The translations under genes were made by a program, and so were the position numbers. This document shows, piece after piece, positions 18,450 through 26,629 of a stretch of DNA of 64,000 nt (the first letter of the stretch is position 1; every line of letters begins with the position of its first letter). Where the stretch lies: assembly GCF_003336705.1 (NCBI RefSeq), contig NZ_QMDL01000003.1, positions 310,211 through 374,210 of the forward strand. The letters run 5' to 3'. The notes below the pieces were generated by a model, which ran no database searches, was not told where the DNA came from, and worked only from the letters and a program-made list of their open reading frames with translations. This stretch comes from Marinobacter litoralis (GTDB lineage Bacteria > Pseudomonadota > Gammaproteobacteria > Pseudomonadales > Oleiphilaceae).

Positions 18450-19868
18450 TTACCACGCTTCGGAATCACCCTTGCGCCCGGGCACAACGACGTTCGCCAA
18501 TCGGCGCACCAGCAACGGGACAAAGAATCCGGTCGTACAGATCAGAATGCCCCAAGCGTTCACTCCCAACAGCATGGCGTACTTTCCCTCTCCTATGGCC
18601 CAGCTCGCGGGAATTAAACCCACCGTCAGCAATACCCCGAGCCCGAGACCAGTCCAAAAACTCAGATGAAAACTCCAGGGCGACCAGCGAGTGAAGCCAT
18701 AGAACAGGAACACCGGCGCCAGCCCCATCACCATGGTGCCGGATATGGTGGTGGCGGTCAGAATGTCGGTACCGGCAAACATCGGGATATTCCCCACGAA
18801 CGCGAACACCACCATCACCGCCGCTCCCGCCCGGATGCTTGGCAACTTACCCCCGGCTCGCCTGGCCAGCTTCGGCAAATCCACCGCAAGAGATTTCGCT
18901 AGCGAAGTAAATGTCGAATCCAAGGTAGAGCCTGCCGAGGTCATCATCACCACACTCATAAAGAACAAGGCCGCCAAGCCCAGAGACTGGCCCACCGCCG
19001 CAGGGGCGTTACCCATAGCCTCAATACCGTTCAGGCGGGCATGCACACCCACCAGACTGAAGATAAACACCGCCACGAATCCGAGCAGACCTGCCACCAC
19101 AAAGCTTTTGAGCATAGTCTTCTCTTTGTTCACAAAGCCCCGGTCGGTTAGCACGGGGTCGTGGAACGGGTAGCTGAACATCTGCAGCAAGGCCACCAGC
19201 AACAGATCCACTCCGCTTTCCAGCCGGAACTGACCATTGCTCAGAAGGGCGCTGGTATCGTTTCCCGGAATGATCAGAAACAACACAGCGCCAACGAAGA
19301 ACACGAAGACAAAGGCCTGAATCACATCGGTGAATATCGATGAACGCAACCCACCCTTGAGGCTGTAGGCGAGGGTAAACGCGGTAAACACCATCGCAGC
19401 TGCGTAGTATTCCCACTCTCCGGGCAAGCCGAAGTAGCCGCCCACTACCGCGGTATTACTCCAGACTTCGTTATAGAGTCGGATCAGAATCGCGGCCGCA
19501 AAGGCTAGGCTCGCAAGCCGGCCAAACCGTGAGGTCAGAAACTCCTGAAGGCTTCGGGCTCCGGTTTGAGTTCGTATCAGGTAGATCACATAGCCGGCCA
19601 CCGGGATCGACAGCCAATAACTGGCATAGGCCAGGCCTCCTACTACGCCGTAACTTGCGCCCAAGTTGGCCGCATTGGTCACGGACTTGGCAAAGATCCA
19701 GCTGATAAAAATGCTCGCAGTGAGTGACCACTGACCAACGGGATTGCCCTGATCGTCTGCGCCTTTGTAAAACGAGTTGGCGTTTTTGCTCTTCGGCGAC
19801 AGCGCATACATGACCACGCCGTATACCATGAGAAATCCCCAGAACAGGGTGCCTTCGGTCGCATTCAT
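18450..19868 (-). CDS. Sodium:solute symporter family protein
   Basis: A 472-residue integral membrane protein with about 13 hydrophobic helices in the SSS/PutP fold (FISWIFAKSVTNAANLGASYG near the N-terminus, and the TSAGSTLDSTFTSLAKSLAVDL helix typical of the family). The substrate cannot be read from the sequence. The ATG at 19868 (MNATEG) is used; the longer frame upstream is not hydrophobic or conserved in look. It lies 80 bp downstream of the radical SAM gene on the same strand and could be carried by the same ECF-type promoter. It also sits just upstream of the ectoine genes, so an osmolyte role is possible but unproven. Confidence 0.85.
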   Translation of the reverse strand: MNATEGTLFWGFLMVYGVVMYALSPKSKNANSFYKGADDQGNPVGQWSLTASIFISWIFAKSVTNAANLGASYGVVGGLAYASYWLSIPVAGYVIYLIRTQTGARSLQEFLTSRFGRLASLAFAAAILIRLYNEVWSNTAVVGGYFGLPGEWEYYAAAMVFTAFTLAYSLKGGLRSSIFTDVIQAFVFVFFVGAVLFLIIPGNDTSALLSNGQFRLESGVDLLLVALLQMFSYPFHDPVLTDRGFVNKEKTMLKSFVVAGLLGFVAVFIFSLVGVHARLNGIEAMGNAPAAVGQSLGLAALFFMSVVMMTSAGSTLDSTFTSLAKSLAVDLPKLARRAGGKLPSIRAGAAVMVVFAFVGNIPMFAGTDILTATTISGTMVMGLAPVFLFYGFTRWSPWSFHLSFWTGLGLGVLLTVGLIPASWAIGEGKYAMLLGVNAWGILICTTGFFVPLLVRRLANVVVPGRKGDSEAW

Positions 19869-19948
19869 TGTTTGATTCGCCCTTTTTTTGGCTTGTTGGT
19901 TTTGGAGGGCCACCCCTGCCCGAAAGGCCGACCACTCCCAAACAAAAC

Positions 19949-20920
19949 TCAAACAGGAGCCGAACAACTAGCCCCAAACCGATAACAGGAAAAACACCGG
20001 TGATGCCGCAACATGATGCGTTCATCCATGCTCTCCGCCAGCGTGCCACCCAGATCGTATTGAGGGTCATCATCCACCAGCGTGCAGGCATACACCCGAA
20101 CCTGATCACCTTTCTTCACCAGCATCCGAGTATAGGTGCACATGAAATGGGCCCGTGATTCCGGCGTTGGGTACTTCTCCATGCAGCCTTCGGTTATTTC
20201 AGGGCTACCGTCTTCGGAACCCGGGGCGCCTAAATCGGGGAATGCGGTGAACGCCAGGTTTTCAGGGATTTTGTGTTCGCGGAAGATGGCTCGGAACGCC
20301 GCTTCGACATCCGCAGGCACTTCACCCGGGTCGGTTTGGCGGGCAACAGACACTTTAAAACCCTGCTCGATAAGCCAGTGAATGCCTTCCAGCGCCAGAT
20401 CAAAACTGCCGTCGCCGCGATCTTTGTCGTGCCGGGCGCGATCGGGGAAGTCCAGGCTAACGCGGAAATGAATCGGATAGGGGTTTTCCAGCAAAGGCAG
20501 AATCTGATGCCGGCGCTTCAGTAGTGGCTCGGTGGCGTTGGTCAGCACGAAACAGGGGCGGTGCTGGCTGGCGTAGTTCAGGATGTTCACAAAATCCCGA
20601 ATCACAAAGGGCTCGCCACCGGTAAACGAAAACTGCTCCACCCCCATCGCAATGGCTTCGTGGATAAACGGCTTCACATCGCTGAGCTTCATACCGGGAA
20701 TGCGCCCATCACCCGGGTGAGAACCTTCCAGACAGAACGGGCAGGCCAAATTGCAGGCGGTGCCGGTGTGAATCCACAGCTCTTTTAACTTGTCGGCATC
20801 GATGAAGCCACGGGGGTCGCCACTGCGTGTGTGAGTCCAGCTGTCACGAGCTCTGGGGGCCAGTACTTCCACCGCTGGAATGCGCTCACCTTGGGGGGTC
20901 TGAAGTTCCGTCAGGGGCAT
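19949..20920 (-). CDS. Radical SAM protein with C-terminal cysteine cluster
   Basis: A 323-residue radical SAM enzyme. Cys56, Cys60 and Cys63 (CNLACPFC) form the CX3CX2C 4Fe-4S site; the GGEP motif (SFTGGEPFVIRDF) for SAM binding follows. Further cysteines appear late (CTYTRM, YACTL) and Cys309, Cys312 and Cys319 near the end suggest a SPASM-like auxiliary cluster. The substrate is unknown. It has its own ECF-type promoter and is part of the locus with the TVP38-flavoprotein and the cysteine-repeat cytochrome. The start has GAGGAG upstream. It is not an obvious ArsS, MoaA or PqqE. Confidence 0.85.
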   Translation of the reverse strand: MPLTELQTPQGERIPAVEVLAPRARDSWTHTRSGDPRGFIDADKLKELWIHTGTACNLACPFCLEGSHPGDGRIPGMKLSDVKPFIHEAIAMGVEQFSFTGGEPFVIRDFVNILNYASQHRPCFVLTNATEPLLKRRHQILPLLENPYPIHFRVSLDFPDRARHDKDRGDGSFDLALEGIHWLIEQGFKVSVARQTDPGEVPADVEAAFRAIFREHKIPENLAFTAFPDLGAPGSEDGSPEITEGCMEKYPTPESRAHFMCTYTRMLVKKGDQVRVYACTLVDDDPQYDLGGTLAESMDERIMLRHHRCFSCYRFGASCSAPV

Positions 20921-20956
20921 AGTTGCTCCTCGTTTTTATGAGTTATCTTGAACACA

Positions 20957-20982
20957 GACACGGCCTGCAGCGGTTTGTTACA
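20957..20982 (-). promoter_or_regulatory. Putative ECF sigma promoter of the radical SAM gene
   Basis: Minus strand: TGTAACAA (20982-20975), 11 bp, CCGTGTC (20963-20957). The same arrangement with the same spacing precedes three other genes of the locus. The -10-like GTGTC lies 36 bp before the start codon, and the site sits in the 69-bp gap after the TVP38-flavoprotein gene. Confidence 0.75.
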
Positions 20983-20989
20983 AACACCA

Positions 20990-23146
20990 TCAACGTTTTC
21001 CCAGCCGCCATGCATGCAGTTTAGACAGAAATGCCAGAACTCTCTGGGGCGCATGGGCTCGTTTCCATTCACCGGCTGCATATTTGGCGGACTCGTTCCA
21101 GGTTGGGTAAGGGTGGATGGTGCCCAAAATCTTGTTCAAGCCCAAACCGTGTTTCATGGCGAGCGTGAACTCTGCCAGAATTTCTGCACCGTGAGACCCC
21201 ACCACCACAGCGCCCAGAATCTTGTCCTTACCCGGCACGGTCAGCACCTTGATGAAGCCCTGCGCTTCGCTTTCCGCAATGGCCCGGTCCAGATCATCGA
21301 GGCCGTAACGGGTGACTTCATAAGCCACACCTTGCGTCTTGGCCTCGGCTTCGCTCAAGCCGACCCGGGCCACTTCCGGTGAAGTGAAGGTCACCCAAGG
21401 CATCACCCGGTAATCCACCCGAAAGCGTTTGAACGCCCCGAACAGGCCGTTGACCGCGGCATACCACGCTTGATGGGCTGCTGCATGAGTGAACTGATAG
21501 GGGCCAGCCACATCACCACAGGCAAAGACATTGGGGAAGCGCAGGCTCATGTCGTCTTCAACCGGTACGGTGCCGTTGGGCAGAGTTTCCACACCAATCC
21601 GCTCCAGATTTAGTCCGTTCGTATTGGCCGCTCGGCCCAGAGCCACCAGCACTTGATCAAACGGGATACGAACCCGCTCGCCGTTATGTTCGCAGTAGGC
21701 AACCTTCTCACCGTTTTCCAGGCAGAATTCGGCGGCAGAGTGCTCCAGTCGCACGTCAATGCCGTCGGCTTCGAACTGCGCCTTGAGCACCGCCGAAACG
21801 TCTTCGTCTTCTCGCGCCAACAGACGGTCTCCGCGTTCAACCTGAACCACCTTGCTGCCCAGCCGGGCAAAGGCGTGGGCCAGCTCCGAACCGATGGGGC
21901 CACCGCCGAGCACCAGCAAACGTTCCGGCTGTTCTTGCAGGTCCCAAAGGTTGTCCGAGGTCAGGGGGGCCATGGCATCCAGACCCGGAATCGGCGGCAA
22001 GGCCGGCTTTCCACCAGTGGCCACAATGATGCTGCGGGCGGTCAGGCGTTCGGTGCGGCCATCGTTGTGGCGCACTTCCAGTTCCCAGGGCGACACAAAG
22101 CTCGCTTCACCGGCAATGCAATCCACGCCGAGCTGCTGGTAGCGCTCCGGAGAATCATGGGGCTCTACTTGCGCGATCACGTCTTTGACGCGGTTCATGA
22201 TGTGTTTGAACGAAGCCTGCACCGGCACGGATTCAAGGCCGTAACGGTTGGCATGACGCAGGGTGTCTGCCGCTTTGGCACTGCGAATCAGCGCTTTGGA
22301 AGGAACGCAGCCGGTGTTCAGGCAATCACCGCCCATCTTATCCTTCTCTATCAGCGCCACTTTGGCTTTGACCGCAGCGCCAATGTACGCCGAAACCAGC
22401 CCAGCCGCGCCACCGCCAATGACCAACAGGTTGTAATCGAACTGCTTAGGCTTCTCCCAGCCCGCATACACTTTGCGGTTACGGATAAAGCCCACCACAA
22501 ATTTAGCCAGCAGCGGAAACAACGCGAGCAAGGCAAACGACAGCAACAAATCACCGGAGAGGATATCGCCGGTGGATTTGATCTGACCCAACTGGGTGCC
22601 GGCATTCACGAACACAAAGGTACCCGGCAACATGGCAATCCAGCTGACCAATGCGTAGGTACGCAATTTCATGGCCGTTAAACCCATGGCCAAATTGATC
22701 AGGAAGAACGGGAATACGGGGACCAAACGCAGGGCTGCCAGATAGAAAGCACCGTCTTTTTCGATGCCCCGGTCAATTTTGGCAACGGTGTCCTGGTAGC
22801 GATTACGAAGGGTATCCCGAAGCAGGAAGCGCGCGACCAGGAACGCCATTGATGCCCCGATCGTCGATGCCACAGACACCGCCGCCAGCCCATACAAATT
22901 GCCAAAAAATGCGCCGCCGGCGAGGGTCATGATCGCCGCTCCCGGCAACGACAGAGCCGTCACCAGCACATAGACAGCGGCGTAACCAATCACCGCCACA
23001 AACAGGTTCTGGTCAATCCAGTCAGCAATCGCATCCCGGTGCTGCTGAAGGTTTTCCAAGGTCAGCAGCTGATGCAGATCGAAACCGATAAAAGCCACCA
23101 CAATGACTGCGATAACCAGGAGAAGATAAAGCTTTTGTCGACTCAT
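20990..23146 (-). CDS. TVP38/TMEM64 membrane domain fused to pyridine nucleotide-disulphide oxidoreductase
   Basis: A 718-residue fusion. Residues 1-225 form a TVP38/SNARE-associated membrane domain (LSLPGAAIMTLAGGAFFG; RLVPVFPFFLINLAMG). Residues 236-718 form a class I flavoprotein oxidoreductase with FAD motif VIGGGAAGL (about 242-250), redox cysteines Cys275 and Cys280 (GGDCLNTGCVPSK), and the C-terminal HPYPTWNE active-site segment. It resembles mercuric reductase but has no N-terminal HMA domain and no C-terminal cysteine pair, so mercury reduction is not supported. The start at 23146 is used because the ECF-type -10 element lies upstream of it and downstream of the longer frame's start. 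Confidence 0.9.
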   Translation of the reverse strand: MSRQKLYLLLVIAVIVVAFIGFDLHQLLTLENLQQHRDAIADWIDQNLFVAVIGYAAVYVLVTALSLPGAAIMTLAGGAFFGNLYGLAAVSVASTIGASMAFLVARFLLRDTLRNRYQDTVAKIDRGIEKDGAFYLAALRLVPVFPFFLINLAMGLTAMKLRTYALVSWIAMLPGTFVFVNAGTQLGQIKSTGDILSGDLLLSFALLALFPLLAKFVVGFIRNRKVYAGWEKPKQFDYNLLVIGGGAAGLVSAYIGAAVKAKVALIEKDKMGGDCLNTGCVPSKALIRSAKAADTLRHANRYGLESVPVQASFKHIMNRVKDVIAQVEPHDSPERYQQLGVDCIAGEASFVSPWELEVRHNDGRTERLTARSIIVATGGKPALPPIPGLDAMAPLTSDNLWDLQEQPERLLVLGGGPIGSELAHAFARLGSKVVQVERGDRLLAREDEDVSAVLKAQFEADGIDVRLEHSAAEFCLENGEKVAYCEHNGERVRIPFDQVLVALGRAANTNGLNLERIGVETLPNGTVPVEDDMSLRFPNVFACGDVAGPYQFTHAAAHQAWYAAVNGLFGAFKRFRVDYRVMPWVTFTSPEVARVGLSEAEAKTQGVAYEVTRYGLDDLDRAIAESEAQGFIKVLTVPGKDKILGAVVVGSHGAEILAEFTLAMKHGLGLNKILGTIHPYPTWNESAKYAAGEWKRAHAPQRVLAFLSKLHAWRLGKR

Positions 23147-23192
23147 AAGTAGGCCTGTTAGAGGTGCATTGATAGAGTGCTGCACACACCCT

Positions 23193-23218
23193 GACACGCT
23201 CAACCATTGGATGTTACA
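23193..23218 (-). promoter_or_regulatory. Putative ECF sigma promoter of the TVP38-flavoprotein gene
   Basis: Minus strand: TGTAACAT (23218-23211), 11 bp, GCGTGTC (23199-23193), about 47 bp before the ATG at 23146. It lies between that gene and the divergent sigma factor gene. The plus strand toward the sigma gene lacks the motif. Confidence 0.75.
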
Positions 23219-23333
23219 CCGGTTTTACCCTAATCTTTCACACAACGGTTCCACACTACAGGAACTTTTTGGCGTTCCGAAACACTATTCAATATACCCA
23301 CATGCAAGCTGAGCGCGCCCGGGACGCACACTC

Positions 23334-23954
23334 ATGGACACAGCGGTGCAAAAAGACTCCGAATACGCCCTGATCGAAGCTCTCCAGCAAGGGGACGCTT
23401 CCGCCTACGAAAAAGCCGTGCGTGCTTACTCCTCCGGCATGCTTGCCGTCGCCCGCTTCTATCTGGAGCCCTCAAGCGCCGAAGAAATTGTTCAGGACTG
23501 CTGGGTAACGGTGATAGACGCCATTCAAAAGTTCGAAGGTCGGTCGGGCCTGAAAACCTGGCTGCACCGGATTGTGGCCAATCGCTGCAAAAATAAACTC
23601 CGCTCCAACAAGCGTGAAGTGATCACGGACTTCTCCGAGCTTCTGGACCCCGAACTGGCCGAACGATTCAATGCTTCACGCCGGTGGGACCAACCGCCTC
23701 GCCTGCGATTTGATGAATCTGCCGATGTTTTGTTGGAAAACGGAGCCTTGAGTGACTGCCTGGACAAACACCTGTCGGCCTTGCCGGAAACCCAGCGTTC
23801 TGCGTTGATGCTGTATGAGGCCCACCAGCACACATCGGAAGATGTCTGTAACATTCTGGATGTCAGTGCATCTAACCTCCGAGTACTGTTACACCGAGCA
23901 AGGCAGAAAATCTTTCTGATGGTGGAAACCTTCCAGGAGTCCGGCGAATGTTGA
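23334..23954 (+). CDS. ECF-family RNA polymerase sigma factor
   Basis: A 206-residue sigma-70 family protein with only regions 2 and 4. Region 2 is visible as EEIVQDCWVTVIDAIQKFEG and LKTWLHRIVANRCKNKLR, region 4 as LPETQRSALMLYEAHQHTSEDVCNILDVSASNLRVLLHRAR. It should direct RNA polymerase to a stress regulon. The downstream gene, overlapping by seven bases, encodes a zinc-binding anti-sigma factor. Likely targets are the four TGTAACAW-N11-SSGTGTC sites in this locus. Its own upstream region has no such site; a poor sigma-70 pair TTGGCG/TATACC is possible. Confidence 0.93.
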   Translation: MDTAVQKDSEYALIEALQQGDASAYEKAVRAYSSGMLAVARFYLEPSSAEEIVQDCWVTVIDAIQKFEGRSGLKTWLHRIVANRCKNKLRSNKREVITDFSELLDPELAERFNASRRWDQPPRLRFDESADVLLENGALSDCLDKHLSALPETQRSALMLYEAHQHTSEDVCNILDVSASNLRVLLHRARQKIFLMVETFQESGEC

Positions 23955-24193
23955 TGTGCAAAGATCTGGCGGAAATCGCCAGCGATTACATTGATGGCGA
24001 GCTGTCCACACCGCAGAGTCTGGCCGTCAGAATGCACTTGATGATGTGTAAACATTGCCGCTCGTTTATCGGCAACCTCCGGGCAAGCACTGACCTGATA
24101 CAAGCTCACTCGTATGCAGAGCCTGATGAAGAAATGATGTGCCGAATTGATCAACGCATCGCCGAGGCGCTCAAAGCCCGCAAAAAAGGCTGA
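23948..24193 (+). CDS. Soluble zinc-binding anti-sigma factor (zf-HC2)
   Basis: An 81-residue protein with the ZAS signature: Cys4, His30, Cys34 and Cys37 (HX3CX2C in RMHLMMCKHC). No transmembrane helix is present, so it should act in the cytoplasm and could respond to a redox or metal signal through its zinc site; that signal is inferred. AGGAG precedes its start, and translational coupling with the sigma gene by a seven-base overlap is typical for the pair. Confidence 0.88.
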   Translation: MLMCKDLAEIASDYIDGELSTPQSLAVRMHLMMCKHCRSFIGNLRASTDLIQAHSYAEPDEEMMCRIDQRIAEALKARKKG

Positions 24194-24903
24194 TCCTTTC
24201 GCGCCCTTCTGGCTTGCTCTGCTGTCAGCTTAGCCGCCCAGCTTTCTACCTCAATTGGCATACTGCCGGTTATCTCCAAGGAACGATCCTCCAACACCCA
24301 CTCCAAAGCTTGCCCCTGCCCATCGTTAACCACCGTATCCCGGTGCTTCAACAACGCTTCAACGTGCGGTCTAAAACAACGCACCATCGCCGTCAGCCAC
24401 CGGTTCACCGGCCAACTTGGATGCGCATGATCAATAGCAAACTGATCCAGTGCCGCTATCACCGATTCTGCCGGTAGCCAGCTTTCATCCGTAACCCACC
24501 GGTTGACCGTGAACAAATCGGTCGGGTAACCCCAGGCATCCATGGATATAGCGACCAAATGCGCCACCCGGTCCTCGCCCACAGGCCCAAGTACAGGCTC
24601 CGCGCTTTCTGGCAGGGCTGAATCACGCACAAACAAATGGAAATGGCCATGCTCGGCATGATCCTCCCGGTGAGCATGGTAGTAGTACTGGGAGGCCGTT
24701 TCCCGGTCATACACATCTTCTTTCGGGTAGTGGTCCATTTCATAGAACGGGCCTTGGTCTTTGAGCACTTCACCGACGATGTTCAGCCCCCCTTTCTTCA
24801 GTACGCGATAGCATTCCCGAATCTCGTCTATGGCGGCAAGACACGTCGCCAACTGGCGACTGCTCAGGCTTGTGAGTTCAGGAATCCGGATAATTTCGGT
24901 CAT
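24151..24903 (-). CDS. Conserved protein, DUF6969-like
   Basis: A 250-residue protein without signal peptide or membrane helices. The block ECYRVLKKGGLNIVGEVLK followed by FYEMDHYPKEDVYDRE and YYYHAHREDHAEHGHFHLF, rich in His and acidic residues, suggests a metal site; I associate it with family DUF6969 from memory. Function is unknown. It lies 64 bp after the cytochrome gene on the same strand and is probably carried by that gene's ECF-type promoter. Its 3' end overlaps the anti-sigma gene on the other strand by 43 bases. Confidence 0.75.
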   Translation of the reverse strand: MTEIIRIPELTSLSSRQLATCLAAIDEIRECYRVLKKGGLNIVGEVLKDQGPFYEMDHYPKEDVYDRETASQYYYHAHREDHAEHGHFHLFVRDSALPESAEPVLGPVGEDRVAHLVAISMDAWGYPTDLFTVNRWVTDESWLPAESVIAALDQFAIDHAHPSWPVNRWLTAMVRCFRPHVEALLKHRDTVVNDGQGQALEWVLEDRSLEITGSMPIEVESWAAKLTAEQARRARKDQPFLRALSASAMR

Positions 24904-24967
24904 CGGGTTTCTCCTCGGACGCTGTTGTCACCCGCTACAGCGAAAACAGCGTTCGCCCTCTGATAGT

Positions 24968-25648
24968 TTATTGAGCCTGATTAGCCTGAACCTTGCTCAT
25001 GTAGGCCGTGAGCGCAGCCAGCTCTTGGCTGTCCCACGGAAAGGGTTCAGAGGCCATCGGCTGCACCATGCATATTTGCACCATCTCATCCAGATGCACC
25101 TGATCCATACCGAAGATGTTTTTCGCCATGGCGACCGGGTGCGGATAATCGTTGGTAAAAGTCGCGCTATAACCCGCACCGTCATTGTGACAGCTGGCAC
25201 AAGCCAGTCCGTTACTGCTGAGGGAGGGGTCATTGAACAGCTTCTTACCCATGGCTACCAAGGTGTCGGGATTACCCATGTAGGCTTGATAGCTGGCTGG
25301 CCGAGTCACCTTCTTGGCGGCACAAGGGTTGGCTTTGGCGCCGCACTGACCGGTTGCCGCGCACGGATTGCAGCCCTTTGGTGCACAGGGATTCTTCGTC
25401 GCGCAGGGGTTTTTACTGGCGCACGGGTTCTTGGCCGCACAGGGATTGCACCCGGCTTTGCAGCCAGCCTTGCCGTACTGCCCGGCTTTACACTTCCCTT
25501 TACACGGGGAACAGGGGCCACAACCGGCAATGGCCTGACCACCGCCGGTGCCCAACATGGCGGTCATCAGGGCGGCCGACCACCAAGCGGCATGACGGTT
25601 TTGTCCAAAGCTACGAACTGCGTGGGTTAGAGCATGTGTGGTTGTCAT
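24968..25648 (-). CDS. Exported c-type cytochrome with cysteine-rich NPCA repeats
   Basis: A 226-residue exported protein. Residues 1-42 hold a signal peptide ending near QAIAG. Residues 43-109 contain 14 cysteines, including six copies of NPCA spaced mostly six residues apart. Residues 115-226 form a small cytochrome c domain with haem motif CASCH (150-154) and methionines 194 and 198 as possible ligands. The repeat segment looks like a metal-binding or crosslinked tail; no function is known to me. It has its own ECF-type promoter about 77 bp upstream and leads a likely operon with the DUF6969-like gene. Confidence 0.87.
   Translation of the reverse strand: MTTTHALTHAVRSFGQNRHAAWWSAALMTAMLGTGGGQAIAGCGPCSPCKGKCKAGQYGKAGCKAGCNPCAAKNPCASKNPCATKNPCAPKGCNPCAATGQCGAKANPCAAKKVTRPASYQAYMGNPDTLVAMGKKLFNDPSLSSNGLACASCHNDGAGYSATFTNDYPHPVAMAKNIFGMDQVHLDEMVQICMVQPMASEPFPWDSQELAALTAYMSKVQANQAQ
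25322..25522 (-). repeat. Cysteine-rich NPCA repeat segment in the cytochrome gene
   Basis: Encodes residues 43-109 of the cytochrome. Near-identical 18-base units encoding NPCA plus two residues are repeated in tandem, followed by spaced copies. The DNA repetition suggests growth or shrinkage by slippage. Confidence 0.8.
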
Positions 25649-25724
25649 GATGTCTCTCTCCGTTCAGGAGTCAGGTTGCGAGCCCTCAAAGCCCGCCACC
25701 GCTAACAAAAGCGGTTGAATGTTA

Positions 25725-25750
25725 GACACCCTGACAAGCGGGTTGTTACA
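25725..25750 (-). promoter_or_regulatory. Putative ECF sigma promoter of the cytochrome/DUF6969 operon
   Basis: Minus strand: TGTAACAA (25750-25743), 11 bp, GGGTGTC (25731-25725). It lies 77 bp before the start codon, so the leader would be about 70 nt, longer than at the other three sites. Confidence 0.75.
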
Positions 25751-25852
25751 AAGTTTATGTTTAGCTCCCGGTGTGCGGCCTGATACCGGAACACAGGCTT
25801 TGCACCGATGACTGTGCTACTAATTAAAAAAGCGTTGTGATCAGGAGGTTCC

Positions 25853-26629
25853 ATGCTACTGCGTTGGCTGACCCGGCAACTGGCCGCTTATTTGACGAAA
25901 GAGATTTCCCACAACTCCATTCGCACCTCAACCTGGGATGCTCTGGTAACCACGATTCAACCCGGGGACGTTTTGCTGGTGGAAGGAACAACCAGAATCA
26001 GTGTGGCCATCAAGTACCTGACCCAATCGACCTGGTCTCACGCTGCGTTGTATCTGGGGCCGGATGCCGGGCTCGGCACCTCGGCTAAAGGCGAAACTCA
26101 CACACTGATCGAAGCAGATCTTGAACAGGGCATTCGACCACTGCCGTTGTCGCATTACCGGCACGCGCACACGCGTATCTGCCGCCCAGTGGGGCTGTCT
26201 GAACGTGATGTTGCCACCCTGACCGAATACGCTCGCAGCCGTATCGGTCATCAGTACGATATGAGGAACGTGTTTGATCTGGCCCGCTACCTGCTCCCTA
26301 CACCACCGGTGCCAGCACAACACCGGCACAAGCTGCTGGCCTTTGGCAGTGGCGATCCCACCCGTGCCATCTGTTCAACGTTTATCGCCGAAGCTTTTCA
26401 ACGGTTGCGGTACCCGATTCTGCCGGTCGTAGAACTTCTGCCCGCAGACGACCCGGACTGCCATGACTGCATTCGGGAGCTGTACCGGGTCAAGCATCAC
26501 TCCTTGTTCACCCCGAGAGATTTTGACGCCTCGCCTTATTTCCGAATCGTTAAACCCACGATTGAAGCAAATTTCGATTACCGTGCTCTGAACTGGGGTG
26601 ATGAAGTTTCAGACGTGGAACTACCTTAA
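25853..26629 (+). CDS. Permuted papain-like cysteine hydrolase (YiiX/YebB-like)
   Basis: A 258-residue protein of the permuted NlpC/P60 group. The catalytic His is in WSHAALYLG and the Cys in RAICSTFIAEAFQRL, in the His-then-Cys order of this group. GDVLLVEGTTRISVAIKYLTQ is the usual opening block. It probably cleaves an amide or thioester, possibly in cell-wall or lipid substrates, but this is not shown. A strong AGGAGG stands upstream of the ATG. Its end overlaps the DUF547 gene on the other strand by nine bases. No ECF-type site was found before it. Confidence 0.8.
   Translation: MLLRWLTRQLAAYLTKEISHNSIRTSTWDALVTTIQPGDVLLVEGTTRISVAIKYLTQSTWSHAALYLGPDAGLGTSAKGETHTLIEADLEQGIRPLPLSHYRHAHTRICRPVGLSERDVATLTEYARSRIGHQYDMRNVFDLARYLLPTPPVPAQHRHKLLAFGSGDPTRAICSTFIAEAFQRLRYPILPVVELLPADDPDCHDCIRELYRVKHHSLFTPRDFDASPYFRIVKPTIEANFDYRALNWGDEVSDVELP

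Noticed and set aside
20990-23146. Annotation as mercuric reductase MerA
   Set aside because: No HMA domain and no C-terminal cysteine pair; no mer regulator or transporter nearby.
25322-25522. Tandem DNA repeats considered as a CRISPR array
   Set aside because: Repeats are short, in frame and encode the NPCA motif; there are no unique spacers or cas genes.
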